Program-made: the position numbers and the translations under genes
Notes under the pieces: generated by a model
What the model was told of the DNA's origin: nothing
Databases searched by the model: none
Seen by the model: only the letters and a program-made list of their open reading frames with translations
NCBI RefSeq assembly: GCF_004331155.1
Contig: NZ_SJNZ01000002.1
Span: 159,260-223,259, forward strand
DNA: 64,000 nucleotides
Direction of reading: 5' to 3'
Source of the DNA: Acinetobacter terrestris
GTDB lineage: Bacteria > Pseudomonadota > Gammaproteobacteria > Pseudomonadales > Moraxellaceae
In this document: one piece after another, positions 8,001 to 17,670 of the stretch
How the letters are laid out: every line of letters begins with the position of its first letter
How positions within the stretch are numbered: position 1 is the first letter of the stretch

Positions 8001-8990
8001 ATGAGTCGCGCCATATCGCATATTGATACCTTCCAAGGCTTAATTCTTGCCTTACAAACTTACTGGGCTGAACAAGGTTGTGTCATTTTACAACCTTACG
8101 ATATGGAAATGGGCGCAGGCACATTCCACACTGCAACCTTCCTTCGAGCACTCGGGCCTGAAACATGGAATGCAGCATATGTTCAGCCGTCACGTCGTCC
8201 GAAAGACGGTCGTTATGGTGAAAATCCGAACCGTTTGCAACATTACTACCAGTTCCAGGTGGTGCTTAAACCAAACCCGGACAACATCCAGCAATTATAT
8301 CTAGACTCGCTTAAAGCGATCGGTATTGACCCGCTGGTACACGACATTCGTTTCGTGGAAGACAACTGGGAATCGCCAACACTTGGTGCATGGGGCTTGG
8401 GTTGGGAAGTTTGGCTCAACGGTATGGAAGTAACTCAGTTCACTTACTTCCAGCAAGTCGGTGGTGTTGAATGCTACCCTGTGACTGGCGAAATCACTTA
8501 CGGTCTTGAACGTCTTGCCATGTACCTGCAAGGTGTAGATTCGGTTTACGATCTGGTTTGGACCAAAGGCCAGTTCGGTACAGTGACTTATGGCGATGTG
8601 TTCCATCAAAACGAAGTGGAACAATCGACCTATAACTTCGAATATGCCAACGTTGAAAAAATGTTTGAGTTGTTCGATTTTTATGAAGCTGAAGCGACTC
8701 GCTTAATTGAAGCTGAACTTCCACTGCCTGCTTATGAACAAGTGATTAAAGCGTCACATAGCTTTAACTTGTTAGATGCGCGTGGCGCGATTTCGGTGAC
8801 TGAACGTCAGCGTTATATCTTACGTGTACGTACTTTGGCACGTTCAATTGCACAAAGTTATGTGGCAGCACGTGCCAAGCTTGGCTTCCCGATGGCTGAA
8901 CCAGCTCTACGTGATGAAGTTCTTGCTCAGTTAAAAGCACAAGTTGAAGCAGAAGCGACTCAAGCAGAAAAAGCAGCGGAGAAGAAATAA
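8001..8990 (+). CDS. glyQ: Glycyl-tRNA synthetase alpha subunit
   Basis: Catalytic subunit (329 residues) of the bacterial alpha2beta2 glycyl-tRNA synthetase, which charges tRNA-Gly with glycine in the cytosol. Clear family blocks include [20 protein letters not shown] near the N-terminus, [14 protein letters not shown], and the long [26 protein letters not shown] class II core (quoted partly: [14 protein letters not shown]). Length is slightly above E. coli GlyQ owing to an Ala/Glu-rich tail. Two in-frame ATGs occur at 7995 and 8001. The purine-rich AAGTGG is better spaced for 8001 and homologues begin MSR, so 8001 is chosen. Its stop overlaps the glyS start, implying coupled translation. 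Confidence 0.96.
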   Translation: MSRAISHIDTFQGLILALQTYWAEQGCVILQPYDMEMGAGTFHTATFLRALGPETWNAAYVQPSRRPKDGRYGENPNRLQHYYQFQVVLKPNPDNIQQLYLDSLKAIGIDPLVHDIRFVEDNWESPTLGAWGLGWEVWLNGMEVTQFTYFQQVGGVECYPVTGEITYGLERLAMYLQGVDSVYDLVWTKGQFGTVTYGDVFHQNEVEQSTYNFEYANVEKMFELFDFYEAEATRLIEAELPLPAYEQVIKASHSFNLLDARGAISVTERQRYILRVRTLARSIAQSYVAARAKLGFPMAEPALRDEVLAQLKAQVEAEATQAEKAAEKK

Positions 8991-11059
8991 TGTCTAAACA
9001 TACCGTATTGTTCGAATTGGGTTGTGAAGAACTTCCGCCAAAAAGCTTAAAAAAATTACGTGACGCGCTACATGCTGAAACCATTAAAGGCTTAAAAGAT
9101 GCAGGCTTGGCTTTCGATTCTATCGAAGCTTATGCAGCACCACGCCGTTTAGCATTGAAAATCGTTAATGTTGAAGGCGCACAAGCCGATACACAAAAAC
9201 GTTTTGATGGCCCTGCTGTTCAAGCCGCTTATGATGCGGAAGGCAAACCAACACGCGCGCTTGAAGGTTTTATGCGTGGTCAAGGCATCACTGCAGATCA
9301 AGTATCGACTTTTAAAGCTGGCAAAGTTGAAAAAGTTTGCTATTTGAAAGATGTCAAAGGTCAAAGCCTTGACGCGCTTTTACCACAAATTTTGCAAGCA
9401 GCGTTGGACAACCTGCCAATTGCAAAACGTATGCGTTCTGCGGCAAGCCGTACTGAATTTGTACGTCCGGTAAAATGGGTTGTGTTGTTGAAAGACAATG
9501 ATGTGATTGATGCAACCATTCAGGATCACAAAGCAGGTACCGTGACTTATGGTCACCGTTTCCATGCACCTGAAGCGATTACTTTGACACATGCTGACGA
9601 ATACTTAGCGAAATTAAAAGCGGCTCATGTTGTGGCTTCTTTTGAAGAACGCCAAGCGATCATTGACCAGCAAGTGAAAGCCTTGGCTGATGAAGTCAAT
9701 GCGATTGCGATTGTCCCTGCGGACTTACGTGACGAAGTAACTGCACTGGTTGAATGGCCTGTTGCGCTTCGTGCCAGCTTTGAAGAACGCTTCCTTGCGG
9801 TTCCTCAAGAAGCGTTGATTACCACAATGCAGGACAACCAAAAGTACTTCTGCCTAGTCAATAGCGAGAATAAACTTCAGCCTTACTTCATTACCGTTTC
9901 AAACATTGAGTCTAAAGATCCGACTCAAATTATTGAAGGTAACGAGAAAGTGGTTCGTCCACGTTTGTCTGATGCGGAATTCTTCTTCTTGCAAGACCAA
10001 AAGCAACCGCTTGCATCGCGTAAAGAGAAACTGGCAAACATGGTATTCCAGGCACAATTGGGTACTTTGTGGGACAAATCGACTCGTATTGCAAAACTCG
10101 CTGTAGCACTTGCGCCAATTACAGGTGCTGCGCCTTCTGATGCTGAAAAAGCTGCGCTTCTTGCAAAATGCGATTTAACTTCTGAATTGGTGGGTGAATT
10201 CCCTGAACTTCAAGGGATTGCGGGTACTTACTACGCACGTATTGAAGGCGAAAATGATGAAGTGGCCGAGTCTTTAGGTGAGCAGTATTTACCTAAATTC
10301 GCAGGTGACGTTTTACCGAAAACCAAAACAGGTACAACCATTGCCCTTGCAGATCGTTTAGATACTTTGACGGGTATTTTCGGGATCGGTCAAGCACCTA
10401 CAGGTTCGAAAGACCCGTTTGCACTGCGTCGTTCTGCAATTGGTATTTTGCGTCTTGTGACCGAAAACGAGCTTGATGTTTCAATTGAAGATTTGATCAA
10501 GTTAGCACTTGCTGCGCATGGCGATGTATTGAAAGATCACGACAAGACTTTAAATGATGCTGTTGCATTCCTTGAAGGTCGTTACCGTGCGAAATACGAA
10601 GACCAAGGCGTTGCTGTTGATGTGATTCAAGCGGTTCAAGCATTGTCTCCAAAATCTCCACTTGATTTTGACAAGCGTGTAAATGCGGTCAATCACTTCC
10701 GTGCATTGCCTGAAGCGGCTGCACTTGCTGCTGCCAACAAGCGTGTTGCAAACATTCTTGCAAAAGAAGCGACACCTGAAGGTGCTGTGGTTGAAGCGAA
10801 CCTGGTTGAAGATGCTGAAAAAGCATTATTCGCTGAACTTGCGAAAATCACACCTGTGGTTGAGCCGTTATTTGCTGCGAAAGATTACACTGCTGCGTTG
10901 TCTGCTCTTGCTGCTCTTCGTGCGCCAGTAGATGCATTCTTTGACGGTGTAATGGTGATGGCTGATGATGCTAACCTTAAAGCAAACCGTTTACGTCTGC
11001 TTGCGCAACTGCGTGACCTGTTTACGAAAGTGGCTGACATTTCAGTATTACAGCACTAA
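8990..11059 (+). CDS. glyS: Glycyl-tRNA synthetase beta subunit
   Basis: The beta subunit (689 residues, usual family length) binds tRNA-Gly and is required with GlyQ for charging. It opens [14 protein letters not shown], the conserved GlyS N-terminus. It contains the HD-type region [37 protein letters not shown] and a C-terminal anticodon-binding-like helical domain. Its ATG overlaps the glyQ TAA by one base (TAATG), and no separate promoter is seen. A terminator follows 24 bases after the stop. Confidence 0.96.
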   Translation: MSKHTVLFELGCEELPPKSLKKLRDALHAETIKGLKDAGLAFDSIEAYAAPRRLALKIVNVEGAQADTQKRFDGPAVQAAYDAEGKPTRALEGFMRGQGITADQVSTFKAGKVEKVCYLKDVKGQSLDALLPQILQAALDNLPIAKRMRSAASRTEFVRPVKWVVLLKDNDVIDATIQDHKAGTVTYGHRFHAPEAITLTHADEYLAKLKAAHVVASFEERQAIIDQQVKALADEVNAIAIVPADLRDEVTALVEWPVALRASFEERFLAVPQEALITTMQDNQKYFCLVNSENKLQPYFITVSNIESKDPTQIIEGNEKVVRPRLSDAEFFFLQDQKQPLASRKEKLANMVFQAQLGTLWDKSTRIAKLAVALAPITGAAPSDAEKAALLAKCDLTSELVGEFPELQGIAGTYYARIEGENDEVAESLGEQYLPKFAGDVLPKTKTGTTIALADRLDTLTGIFGIGQAPTGSKDPFALRRSAIGILRLVTENELDVSIEDLIKLALAAHGDVLKDHDKTLNDAVAFLEGRYRAKYEDQGVAVDVIQAVQALSPKSPLDFDKRVNAVNHFRALPEAAALAAANKRVANILAKEATPEGAVVEANLVEDAEKALFAELAKITPVVEPLFAAKDYTAALSALAALRAPVDAFFDGVMVMADDANLKANRLRLLAQLRDLFTKVADISVLQH

Positions 11060-11082
11060 GCCTTAAACAATTGTAATTTAAG

Positions 11083-11113
11083 AAAAACCCCGCTATAAGT
11101 TAGTGGGGTTTTT
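11083..11113 (+). terminator. Rho-independent terminator of glyQS
   Basis: AAAAACCCCGCTA pairs with TAGTGGGGTTTTT (one G-T pair) around TAAGT. Confidence 0.85.
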
Positions 11114-11156
11114 ATTTACCCCTATAAAAGATATAAAATATTGTAGGGGGATAACA

Positions 11157-12938
11157 ATGAGTGTAATTATTAAAGAACTGAAAATAAAAAATTTTAGATC
11201 ATGTATAGAGTCACATGTAATTTTAAATAATTTTACTGCTCTTATTGGTTATAACAATGCTGGAAAATCTAATCTTATTCTTGCTATTAAATTTTTACTT
11301 GAAGGCACTATAAAAACTTTTAATTATTCAACTAATGCTAATAATTTAGAAGAACCTATTGAAGTATCAGGTATATTTGAAAATGTAAAAGAAGAATTTT
11401 TGACACTATTAGATACCGATCATGCTAATAAATTGCGACCTTTCATTTTTGATGAACAATTACAATTTAAACGCACAACGTACCTCACTGATAAACAAAA
11501 AATTGAAGTAAAATTATTTAATGGTGAAGTTTGGAAACCTATTGCTTCAGGTATTGAGCAATCAATAATAAAAATATTTCCGAAATTTATTCATATTGAA
11601 GCAATGTCAGATGCACAAAAAGACTCAACTAAAAACACAAGCGGCACAGCTATATCTAAACTTTTAGATCTAATTTCTTTAGAAATTCAAGAAAACTACC
11701 AGAAACAATTTAGCAATAGTCTATCTGCTGTGTCAGATTTATTATCACATAATGGAGAACAAAGAATATCTGCATTATCTGAGGTAGATACAGGTATAAA
11801 TAATATTCTTAACAACTTTTTCCCAGATATATCAGTCAAACTTCATTTTCCTACACCGACCATTGATGAGATTTTTAAAAATGGAACTATAAAGATTTTT
11901 GAAGATCAAAGTACTGAAAGGGATTTTTCTAATTTTGGACATGGAACACAGCGCTCAATTCAAATGGCGTTAATTCGCTATTTAGCAAATGTACAGCAAA
12001 ATACTCCTACTTTAAAAAGATCAAATACTATTATTTGTATCGATGAACCAGAATTATATTTACATCCAACAACTATTGAATTAGTTCGTGATGCTTTGAT
12101 GTTTCTAAGCAATTCAGGTTTTCAAATCGTATTTTCAACCCACTCAGCAAGTTTATTATCATCGGAGCAGGCTATTAATGCTTTGCAAATTTTCAAAACA
12201 CAGCAGTCAGGCACACAAGCTAGAAAACCGATATCACAGATAATTAATGAACTGAATAATCGATATCCAAGCCAGTTCAATGAAGTATTTAAATTAAATA
12301 ATGCTTCCCAAATTTTCTTTAGTGATGAAGTACTTTTAGTTGAAGGTAAAACTGAATTACGTGTCCTACCCAATATTTTTTCAAAAATTAAAAATACCCC
12401 ATTTCATTTAATGAAGTTAGCATTAGTATCTGCTGATAGTAAAACTAGCCTATTCCCCATACAAAAAGTACTGAATTCACTAGGAATTCCCTCAAGAATT
12501 CTAACCGATTTAGATTTTATTGGTAATTGTAGTGATTGGGATTTAATAGACGAAAGTAATTCAATATATTTTGAAGAATTTAGAAAGCTATTAGAAGCAA
12601 ATAAAGACCATCCTGAATTAAGTTTAAATACAGATCACGTAAAGGATTGTTCGTCTTTAAAACAGATAGGAGCAAAAAAATTTAGATTCATTGCATCCCT
12701 TCCTAATGCTCTTCCTATTATTCAAAATATTCACAATTCGTTGAAAGAAAAAAATATCTATATTTGGAAGAATGGTGATATCGAATCTGTATATGGATTT
12801 ACTTCAAAAAAAGAAGCTGAATGGAAAAAATTCAATTCGGCATTAATAAGTAATGAAAATCCAATAGAAAATTTAGTGCATGATTTCAAACAACTTCAAG
12901 ATGCTATTGAATGGATAAATTCAACCAAACAAATATAG
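11157..12938 (+). CDS. OLD-family ATP-dependent endonuclease (AAA ATPase + TOPRIM)
   Basis: A protein of 593 residues with the two-part OLD layout. The N-terminal ABC/SMC-type ATPase has a Walker A GYNNAGKS at residues 31-38, a signature-like FGHGTQRSIQ segment near 259, and Walker B with catalytic Glu in IICIDEPELYLHP near 290-302. A C-terminal TOPRIM nuclease has Glu in LLVEGKTELRVLP near 394-405 and an acidic TDLDF motif near 450. OLD nucleases cut DNA; phage P2 Old blocks lambda, and relatives work in defence. There is no UvrD-like partner beside it, so it resembles stand-alone class 1 rather than Gabija. The gene is visibly richer in A/T and in ATA/AAT/TTA codons than glyS, suggesting transfer. 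ATG 11157 with AGGGGG upstream is preferred over GTG 11103, which lies in the glyS terminator. Confidence 0.85.
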   Translation: MSVIIKELKIKNFRSCIESHVILNNFTALIGYNNAGKSNLILAIKFLLEGTIKTFNYSTNANNLEEPIEVSGIFENVKEEFLTLLDTDHANKLRPFIFDEQLQFKRTTYLTDKQKIEVKLFNGEVWKPIASGIEQSIIKIFPKFIHIEAMSDAQKDSTKNTSGTAISKLLDLISLEIQENYQKQFSNSLSAVSDLLSHNGEQRISALSEVDTGINNILNNFFPDISVKLHFPTPTIDEIFKNGTIKIFEDQSTERDFSNFGHGTQRSIQMALIRYLANVQQNTPTLKRSNTIICIDEPELYLHPTTIELVRDALMFLSNSGFQIVFSTHSASLLSSEQAINALQIFKTQQSGTQARKPISQIINELNNRYPSQFNEVFKLNNASQIFFSDEVLLVEGKTELRVLPNIFSKIKNTPFHLMKLALVSADSKTSLFPIQKVLNSLGIPSRILTDLDFIGNCSDWDLIDESNSIYFEEFRKLLEANKDHPELSLNTDHVKDCSSLKQIGAKKFRFIASLPNALPIIQNIHNSLKEKNIYIWKNGDIESVYGFTSKKEAEWKKFNSALISNENPIENLVHDFKQLQDAIEWINSTKQI

Positions 12939-12996
12939 GCATTTTACGTTCAATTTCATATACTCAAACCAACAACACTCAACAAGAAAGAATCAT

Positions 12997-13386
12997 ATGA
13001 AATTTAAAGCTCTTATTTTGACTGGTCTTGCGGGTATTGCTCTTTCAGCGTGTACATCTGCACCCACAATTCCACAGCTTGAAACGGGTGTATTACAGGA
13101 AGTTCAAAACTTGGAAGTCTATCCGGACACGACCAATAATAAAGCCAAAATCACTAAATTTCCTGGAAAATGCGTGATTGAGTTTACCGGTAATCTGGAA
13201 GCAGGGAAATCGGTAGAACAGTGGGCATTTAAAGGCTTAACCCTTATTTCAGGTGGCTCAGCAACTTTTGCCAAAGATGGTACAAGTACAGCAAATAACT
13301 TTGACCTGAATGCGCCAGAAGTGCAAAAAAACTTCCTTGCACTACGTAATCATTTTCATGAAGACGCTTTAGCTCAATGTAACTGA
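12997..13386 (+). CDS. Hypothetical small lipoprotein
   Basis: A protein of 129 residues with a classical lipoprotein signal peptide: MKFKALILTGLAGIA, then LSAC as lipobox (Cys19). The mature part is a small soluble domain with two further cysteines (KCVIEF near residue 68 and the penultimate residue), which could form a disulfide. No known domain was recognised. AAGAAAG lies upstream of the ATG. It follows the OLD gene by 58 bases but has neighbour-like codon use, so it is probably core genome and separately expressed. Confidence 0.75.
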   Translation: MKFKALILTGLAGIALSACTSAPTIPQLETGVLQEVQNLEVYPDTTNNKAKITKFPGKCVIEFTGNLEAGKSVEQWAFKGLTLISGGSATFAKDGTSTANNFDLNAPEVQKNFLALRNHFHEDALAQCN

Positions 13387-13393
13387 TCCCTCG

Positions 13394-13435
13394 GAATCAC
13401 TGACTCAACATTGATTCAGTGATTCTTCTCCCCTC
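13394..13435 (+). terminator. Hairpin after the small lipoprotein gene
   Basis: Perfect 10-bp stem GAATCACTGA / TCAGTGATTC (13394-13403 with 13416-13425), followed by a pyrimidine-rich but interrupted T tract. The rest of the 357-base spacer to 13743 is AT-rich with no recognised element. Confidence 0.6.
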
Positions 13436-13743
13436 TTTCATATAAAACTATCTATTCTTTGAATTTCCAGTCAAATACCGTTTATCGATATTTAATTTAA
13501 AATGTCACATATCAATACTTTGTATCCAAGCCCAATTTTGTTTTTTGAAAAATAATTAAAATTCAAAAACTAAAAAATAAAAGCTAAAAATCACGTTCAC
13601 ATATCGATCCAGATTGTTCATTCGATGTTATTAAAACGTTTGAATTTATGCTCAAGTTAATGATTTATCTATTAAACCGAATATGATGTTTGAGTCTGAG
13701 AACTCGACCTCCATCGGTTTTTTCATATAGGATAAATCGCGCT

Positions 13744-14085
13744 ATGAAAAACATGAAAGTAAAATTAACCGTAGCGATCCTTTTAAGCACTTTTTTCGTT
13801 TTCGCAAATACTGCCGTGCAGGCGGCGAAGGATGAGAAAGCAGAACCAAGTACCCAAAAAGTCGATAAGGCTGGAGAAAAAGCTAGCGATAAAACTCAAG
13901 CTGGCAAAAGCACTTCAGGAAATAGTAAACACGCAGCCAGTGAAGACCTTCAAAGCAACGATGAGACCAGTTCACATCCCAGCAATATGGATATCAACGG
14001 CAAAACCCATGCTGAGTTGAATAATCTGGCTGGAAGACCGCATACACCCTCTTCCGATGAAGCCCTAGTTGCTGATGAAAACTAG
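13744..14085 (+). CDS. Hypothetical exported low-complexity protein
   Basis: A protein of 113 residues. A signal peptide of about 25 residues (MKNMKVKLTVAILLSTFFVF, cleavage probably after AVQA) leads to a short hydrophilic, disordered mature part. That part is rich in Lys, Ser, Glu, Asp and Thr and has no recognised domain. Its C-terminal DINGKTHAELNNLAGRPHTP looks like the only conserved-type patch. ATG 13744 is chosen because it starts the signal peptide; AGGA lies about 11 bases upstream, which is long, and ATG 13753 is possible. Probably periplasmic. Function unknown. Confidence 0.6.
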   Translation: MKNMKVKLTVAILLSTFFVFANTAVQAAKDEKAEPSTQKVDKAGEKASDKTQAGKSTSGNSKHAASEDLQSNDETSSHPSNMDINGKTHAELNNLAGRPHTPSSDEALVADEN

Positions 14086-14113
14086 AATCCTGTGTTTAAG
14101 CCCTATATTGAAG

Positions 14114-14140
14114 AAAGCCCATTTTTATGGGCTTTTTCTT
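14114..14140 (+). terminator. Rho-independent terminator
   Basis: AAAGCCCAT / ATGGGCTTT with a T4 loop and T-rich tail, 28 bases after the stop of the preceding gene. Confidence 0.85.
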
Positions 14141-14289
14141 TAGTTATGTAGCAAGAATTTATTTTTAATGTTATGAATCTGTAGCCATTTCATCAAACTT
14201 CATATTTCCAGCAAAATTAGCCTTTAGAATAAAATTAAATAGAGATGAAATGACTCGAAACGAGCTTTAAAACAGGAATAAAACCCACA

Positions 14290-14811
14290 ATGAAAAAGAT
14301 GAAAGCTGCATTAATTAACAGCACAATAATTACCAGCGCAATTTTAGCTTCGACGCCACTTTTTGCCCAAACGACGACAACCACCACAACCGAAACAGCG
14401 ACTTCAACACAGCAAGCTGCACCTTATGGTGATAACCCGAATATCTTTAAAGTACTCACCCAGAAGGCTCAAACAGCGGTGCAAAACACGGCTGAAAGAG
14501 TTGACCATGCAGCGCAAAAGGGAATCACCAAAGTAAAACCTAAGGTTGAAAATGCCTGGGAAGAAACCAAAGATTTTGCCAGTGAAAAATCAGTGATTGC
14601 GATAGAAAAGACTCAAAATACGGCAGTAAAAGTGAACAAGAAACTGAATGAAACCAAAGATGGACTGATTGGCAGTCCAAAAGATCAGCCTGCACCTATT
14701 GTTTCGCATCCTTTGAGTCAGTCATCAACTGGAGTTGAGTCTGCACCTGTTCAACAAATACTGCCTAATCAAATACAGCCGGTACAAGATAATGGAAGCA
14801 CAAAATTATAA
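14290..14811 (+). CDS. Hypothetical exported helical protein
   Basis: A protein of 173 residues. A signal peptide (MKKMKAALINSTIITSAILA, cleavage after LFA) is followed by a Thr run. A long amphipathic helical stretch follows (about 55-120) with repeats of Ala, Lys, Val and Glu (KAQTAVQNTAERVDHAAQKG, then KVKPKVENAWEETKDFASEK), and a Pro/Gln/Ser-rich tail. The helical part resembles LEA/apolipoprotein-like 11-residue periodic sequences by composition only. AGGAAT precedes the ATG. The spacer 14141-14289 holds no other element. Function unknown. Confidence 0.7.
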   Translation: MKKMKAALINSTIITSAILASTPLFAQTTTTTTTETATSTQQAAPYGDNPNIFKVLTQKAQTAVQNTAERVDHAAQKGITKVKPKVENAWEETKDFASEKSVIAIEKTQNTAVKVNKKLNETKDGLIGSPKDQPAPIVSHPLSQSSTGVESAPVQQILPNQIQPVQDNGSTKL

Positions 14812-14850
14812 TTGATCTGCCTATTGGCAAAAGGCGAAAGTGACAGTCCG

Positions 14851-15807
14851 TTAATTCACTTGTCGAATCGGCTGTCCCGCTTTAAATGCTGCAACATTGT
14901 CTAGCATCTGCTGCACAATACGTTGCCGCGCATCAACACTGCCCCACGCACTATGTGGGCTAATAATCAGGTTTGGAATATCATCAGCCAACAACACATT
15001 ACCATCCTTTGGCGGTTCAACCGTGAGTACATCGGTTGCAGCCCCGGCAATTTTGCCTTGGCGTAACGCATCGGCAAGTGCTTGTTCATTGACGATACCG
15101 CCGCGCGCACAGTTAATTAAAAATGCCGTAGGTTTCATCGCATCAAAAGCTTGGGTATCTATCAAATCACGGGTATCGTCGGTTAATGGGCAATGCAGGG
15201 TCAGGAAATCGACTTGTGGCAGTAAATCTGCAAAAGGGATACGACTGGCATCCGATGGACGATTTGGCAATGATCCAACCAATATTTTCATGCCAAATGC
15301 TTCAGCCAGTTTCGCAACCGCCCGTCCCAATTCACCATAACCAAGAATACCTAAAGTCTTGCCTTCCAGTTCAATAATAGGGAAATCCAGTAAACAAAAT
15401 TGTGAAGCTTTATTCCATTCACCTTGCTTCACGGCACGGTCATATTTCAATAGTGAAGTGGCCAAAGCCAACATTAAAGCCAAGCTATGCTGTGCTACAG
15501 CAGACGTACCATAACCCTGACAATTACACACCACAACGTTTTGTTCACGCGCTTGAATCAGGTCAATATTGTTGGTACCTGTCGCAGAAATTAAAATCAG
15601 TTTTAAATTTGGGCATTGCTGGATCGTTGCTGCATCCACCAGCACTTTATTGCTGATGATGACATCGGCATGCTGCACACGCTCTAAAACCTGTGCGGGG
15701 CTCGTGCTTGGAAATAAAGTTAACTCATCAAAAGCCGCTTCGAGTGCACTAAAATCTAAATCATTTTTATCGAGCGATTCATAATCTAAAAATACGGCTT
15801 TCATCAT
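14851..15807 (-). CDS. D-2-hydroxyacid dehydrogenase (glycerate dehydrogenase-like)
   Basis: A NAD(P)-dependent reductase of 2-keto acids, 318 residues, usual family length. The Rossmann motif GYGELG is at 156-161. The catalytic set is Arg235 (NCARGGIVNE), Glu264 (VEPP) and His285 (SPHSAWGS). It is closest in pattern to glycerate/hydroxypyruvate reductases (HprA), but substrate cannot be fixed. The tandem ATG start has AAGGA five bases before the first ATG. It is a single minus-strand gene convergent with the preceding exported-protein gene. Confidence 0.87.
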   Translation of the reverse strand: MMKAVFLDYESLDKNDLDFSALEAAFDELTLFPSTSPAQVLERVQHADVIISNKVLVDAATIQQCPNLKLILISATGTNNIDLIQAREQNVVVCNCQGYGTSAVAQHSLALMLALATSLLKYDRAVKQGEWNKASQFCLLDFPIIELEGKTLGILGYGELGRAVAKLAEAFGMKILVGSLPNRPSDASRIPFADLLPQVDFLTLHCPLTDDTRDLIDTQAFDAMKPTAFLINCARGGIVNEQALADALRQGKIAGAATDVLTVEPPKDGNVLLADDIPNLIISPHSAWGSVDARQRIVQQMLDNVAAFKAGQPIRQVN

Positions 15808-15904
15808 GCATTCCTTGGCTGGTTTAAATAGGTACTGAAATTACTTCCCCAGATATTAAAATCCAAATTTGCGTGCTTTTTCAACTAAATTTCGGCATGA
15901 GATA

Positions 15905-15932
15905 TGAAAAACCCACTATTTAGTGGGTTTAT
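15905..15932 (-). terminator. Terminator overlapping the end of a small membrane-protein gene
   Basis: AAACCCACTA / TAGTGGGTTT, with a T run on the minus strand. The stop codon of the gene at 15916 lies inside the stem. Confidence 0.75.
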
Positions 15933-16113
15933 TGATATGAACTTGAATCGACTTGCGGATTTCACAAAACACATAGATTGCCAGGGCAAAAACCACCAGC
16001 AATCCCCCGCCCATAATCATATAAGTCGGATATAGACTGTGGGCAAAAGCAGAGGAAGGGATCGATATAGAAATGATGGTTAAAAGTACAGCCGGTATAA
16101 AATCACGTTTCAT
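15916..16113 (-). CDS. Hypothetical small membrane protein
   Basis: A protein of 65 residues. The N-terminal hydrophobic segment FIPAVLLTIISISIP ends SAFA, resembling a signal peptide. A second membrane segment follows (GGGLLVVFALAIYVF), then a basic cytosolic tail. ATG 16113 is chosen because AGGG lies nine bases upstream. The longer reading from 16152 has no ribosome site. No family recognised. Confidence 0.55.
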   Translation of the reverse strand: MKRDFIPAVLLTIISISIPSSAFAHSLYPTYMIMGGGLLVVFALAIYVFCEIRKSIQVHINKPTK

Positions 16114-16275
16114 CCTTACGCACCCTGTAATGTTTATTTGTTTATTCTTCAATTTTTAGCAAATTTAACTTGCCTTATATTTTCTATCTTAGCCCGATTA
16201 AAATATAAAGCAAGCGTTCAAAAATCAGACCAAAGTCAAGTTTATTTTAAACAGTTACAGGCGGTTCACTCCTGC

Positions 16276-17604
16276 TCAAGGCAGTTCGGGCTGGGTGATA
16301 AATTGAGCAGTTTCCGATGTGTCTTCAATAAAATCTTGGCTGCCAAATTCATTGGTACTTAAGTTTAACTGCTTATAACTGAGCAAATAAAAATCGCTAT
16401 ATTTCTTGATCACAATGGGATGCATGCCCGCCGTTAAAGGCTCCTGTTCCTTAAACAGCTTCATGACCTGCCGATCATTCATTGCCACCACATAGCGCTC
16501 ATCATTTAAATTAATCTGCACCAGACCACTGCCCTTGGCAAAAATCGGGATCAGGAATTTATGGTTTAAGGCAATTGCACCGGCTGCATAGCTTTCAATT
16601 TTTTGGCTGATGACATTGAACACCAGACCATGACCGAAACAGTCCAATAAATGACTGCGGTTTTCCTGTGGCAAATTCACCTGAATCCCGAGTTTCAGTA
16701 AATCCTGCTGACTGACCTGCTTGTTACTCAGCAATTCTCGCAGTAAATTCTGTTTCAACTTCGCATCAAAAAACTGGTTATCTAGCTGCAAGTCATTGTT
16801 GATTAAAATCGAACCCAAGGCATTGCGGTGGCGCGGCAATAAGTTTTCAATCACTTTACGATAATAAAATTTGCTGCTCTTTTTCACCTGACGAATTTTT
16901 TTATAGAAATAGCTTTCATCAAACTCATGCATTAAAAAGTCATGCAGTAATTCTGAACTGGCCAAAACCGCGATCGCATCGTGTCCGGTAAAGGGTAAAT
17001 TCAAGGTCTGAATTTTCGGCACAACCTGTTCCAGTTTGAGATATTGCGCGCGGTCTTCGGTACAGTAAGGATCATAAACCACAATGTATTCACGCTCGGC
17101 TGAAACATCTTGAGGCCGCACCTGCATGTTGGCATTTAATTCCGCATGGAAAAACATGTTGTAGCGCGGGTCTTCAACATCTTCAGGATTGATTGAATAC
17201 TGCGGCACCAAGGCAACCACACGTTTTAAGTCGAGCAAGTTGGAATACTTGATGGCGGCATAGCCACCCATTGAACCGCCATAGCCAATCCGGGTTTTAA
17301 ACGGCGCAATCAGTTCCTGAATCTCGGCAAACATCTGCCGCATTGAGCTTTCAGGAAACCACGATTTCAGCTTCGGCATAATCCCAATGACATTAAAATC
17401 ATGTTTATGCAGCGATTTTTCGGCATTAATTGACAGTCCCTTGGCGCGGGTAATTAAATCGCCAAAAGAGAAAATCAGCTCATCCGATGAGCCTTTTAAG
17501 AATATTGCACGAATTTGTTCGTCTTCAAAAATAATGTGTTTATCCATTTCCACACCGAAGCAAATCGGCCCTTGTTTTTTACAGTCAATAGAACAAATAG
17601 ACAC
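16276..17604 (-). CDS. Unassigned alpha/beta-hydrolase-like protein
   Basis: A protein of 442 residues, not matched to a named family. The N-terminal ~220 residues look like an alpha/beta hydrolase: a nucleophile elbow GYGGSMGGYA with Ser111, a plausible acid Asp178 in IVVYDPYCTED, and His208 in LPFTGHDAI. The C-terminal half (about 225-442) is a separate domain with basic helices (KKIRQVKKSSKFYYRKVIEN) and beta-type repeats, and could be a binding module. No signal peptide or membrane segment. The start is GTG 17604 with AGG upstream; ATG 17547 (MDKHII) is an alternative. It is divergent from the methyltransferase gene at 17671. Substrate unknown. Confidence 0.65.
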   Translation of the reverse strand: MSICSIDCKKQGPICFGVEMDKHIIFEDEQIRAIFLKGSSDELIFSFGDLITRAKGLSINAEKSLHKHDFNVIGIMPKLKSWFPESSMRQMFAEIQELIAPFKTRIGYGGSMGGYAAIKYSNLLDLKRVVALVPQYSINPEDVEDPRYNMFFHAELNANMQVRPQDVSAEREYIVVYDPYCTEDRAQYLKLEQVVPKIQTLNLPFTGHDAIAVLASSELLHDFLMHEFDESYFYKKIRQVKKSSKFYYRKVIENLLPRHRNALGSILINNDLQLDNQFFDAKLKQNLLRELLSNKQVSQQDLLKLGIQVNLPQENRSHLLDCFGHGLVFNVISQKIESYAAGAIALNHKFLIPIFAKGSGLVQINLNDERYVVAMNDRQVMKLFKEQEPLTAGMHPIVIKKYSDFYLLSYKQLNLSTNEFGSQDFIEDTSETAQFITQPELP

Positions 17605-17670
17605 CTTGCCTATTTACGAAAAGCGACTATGGTATTTTATAGATGCCAAGAATATTAAAAAGCGCAAAAT

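Noticed and set aside
7842..8036. Minus-strand frame covering the glyQ promoter
   Set aside because: Overlaps a good promoter and the glyQ start; no ribosome site or homology pattern.
11103..11156. Extended start of the OLD nuclease at GTG 11103
   Set aside because: The GTG lies inside the glyS terminator; ATG 11157 has a strong ribosome site.
11157..12938. Gabija-type two-gene defence system
   Set aside because: No UvrD-like helicase gene follows; the next gene is a small lipoprotein.
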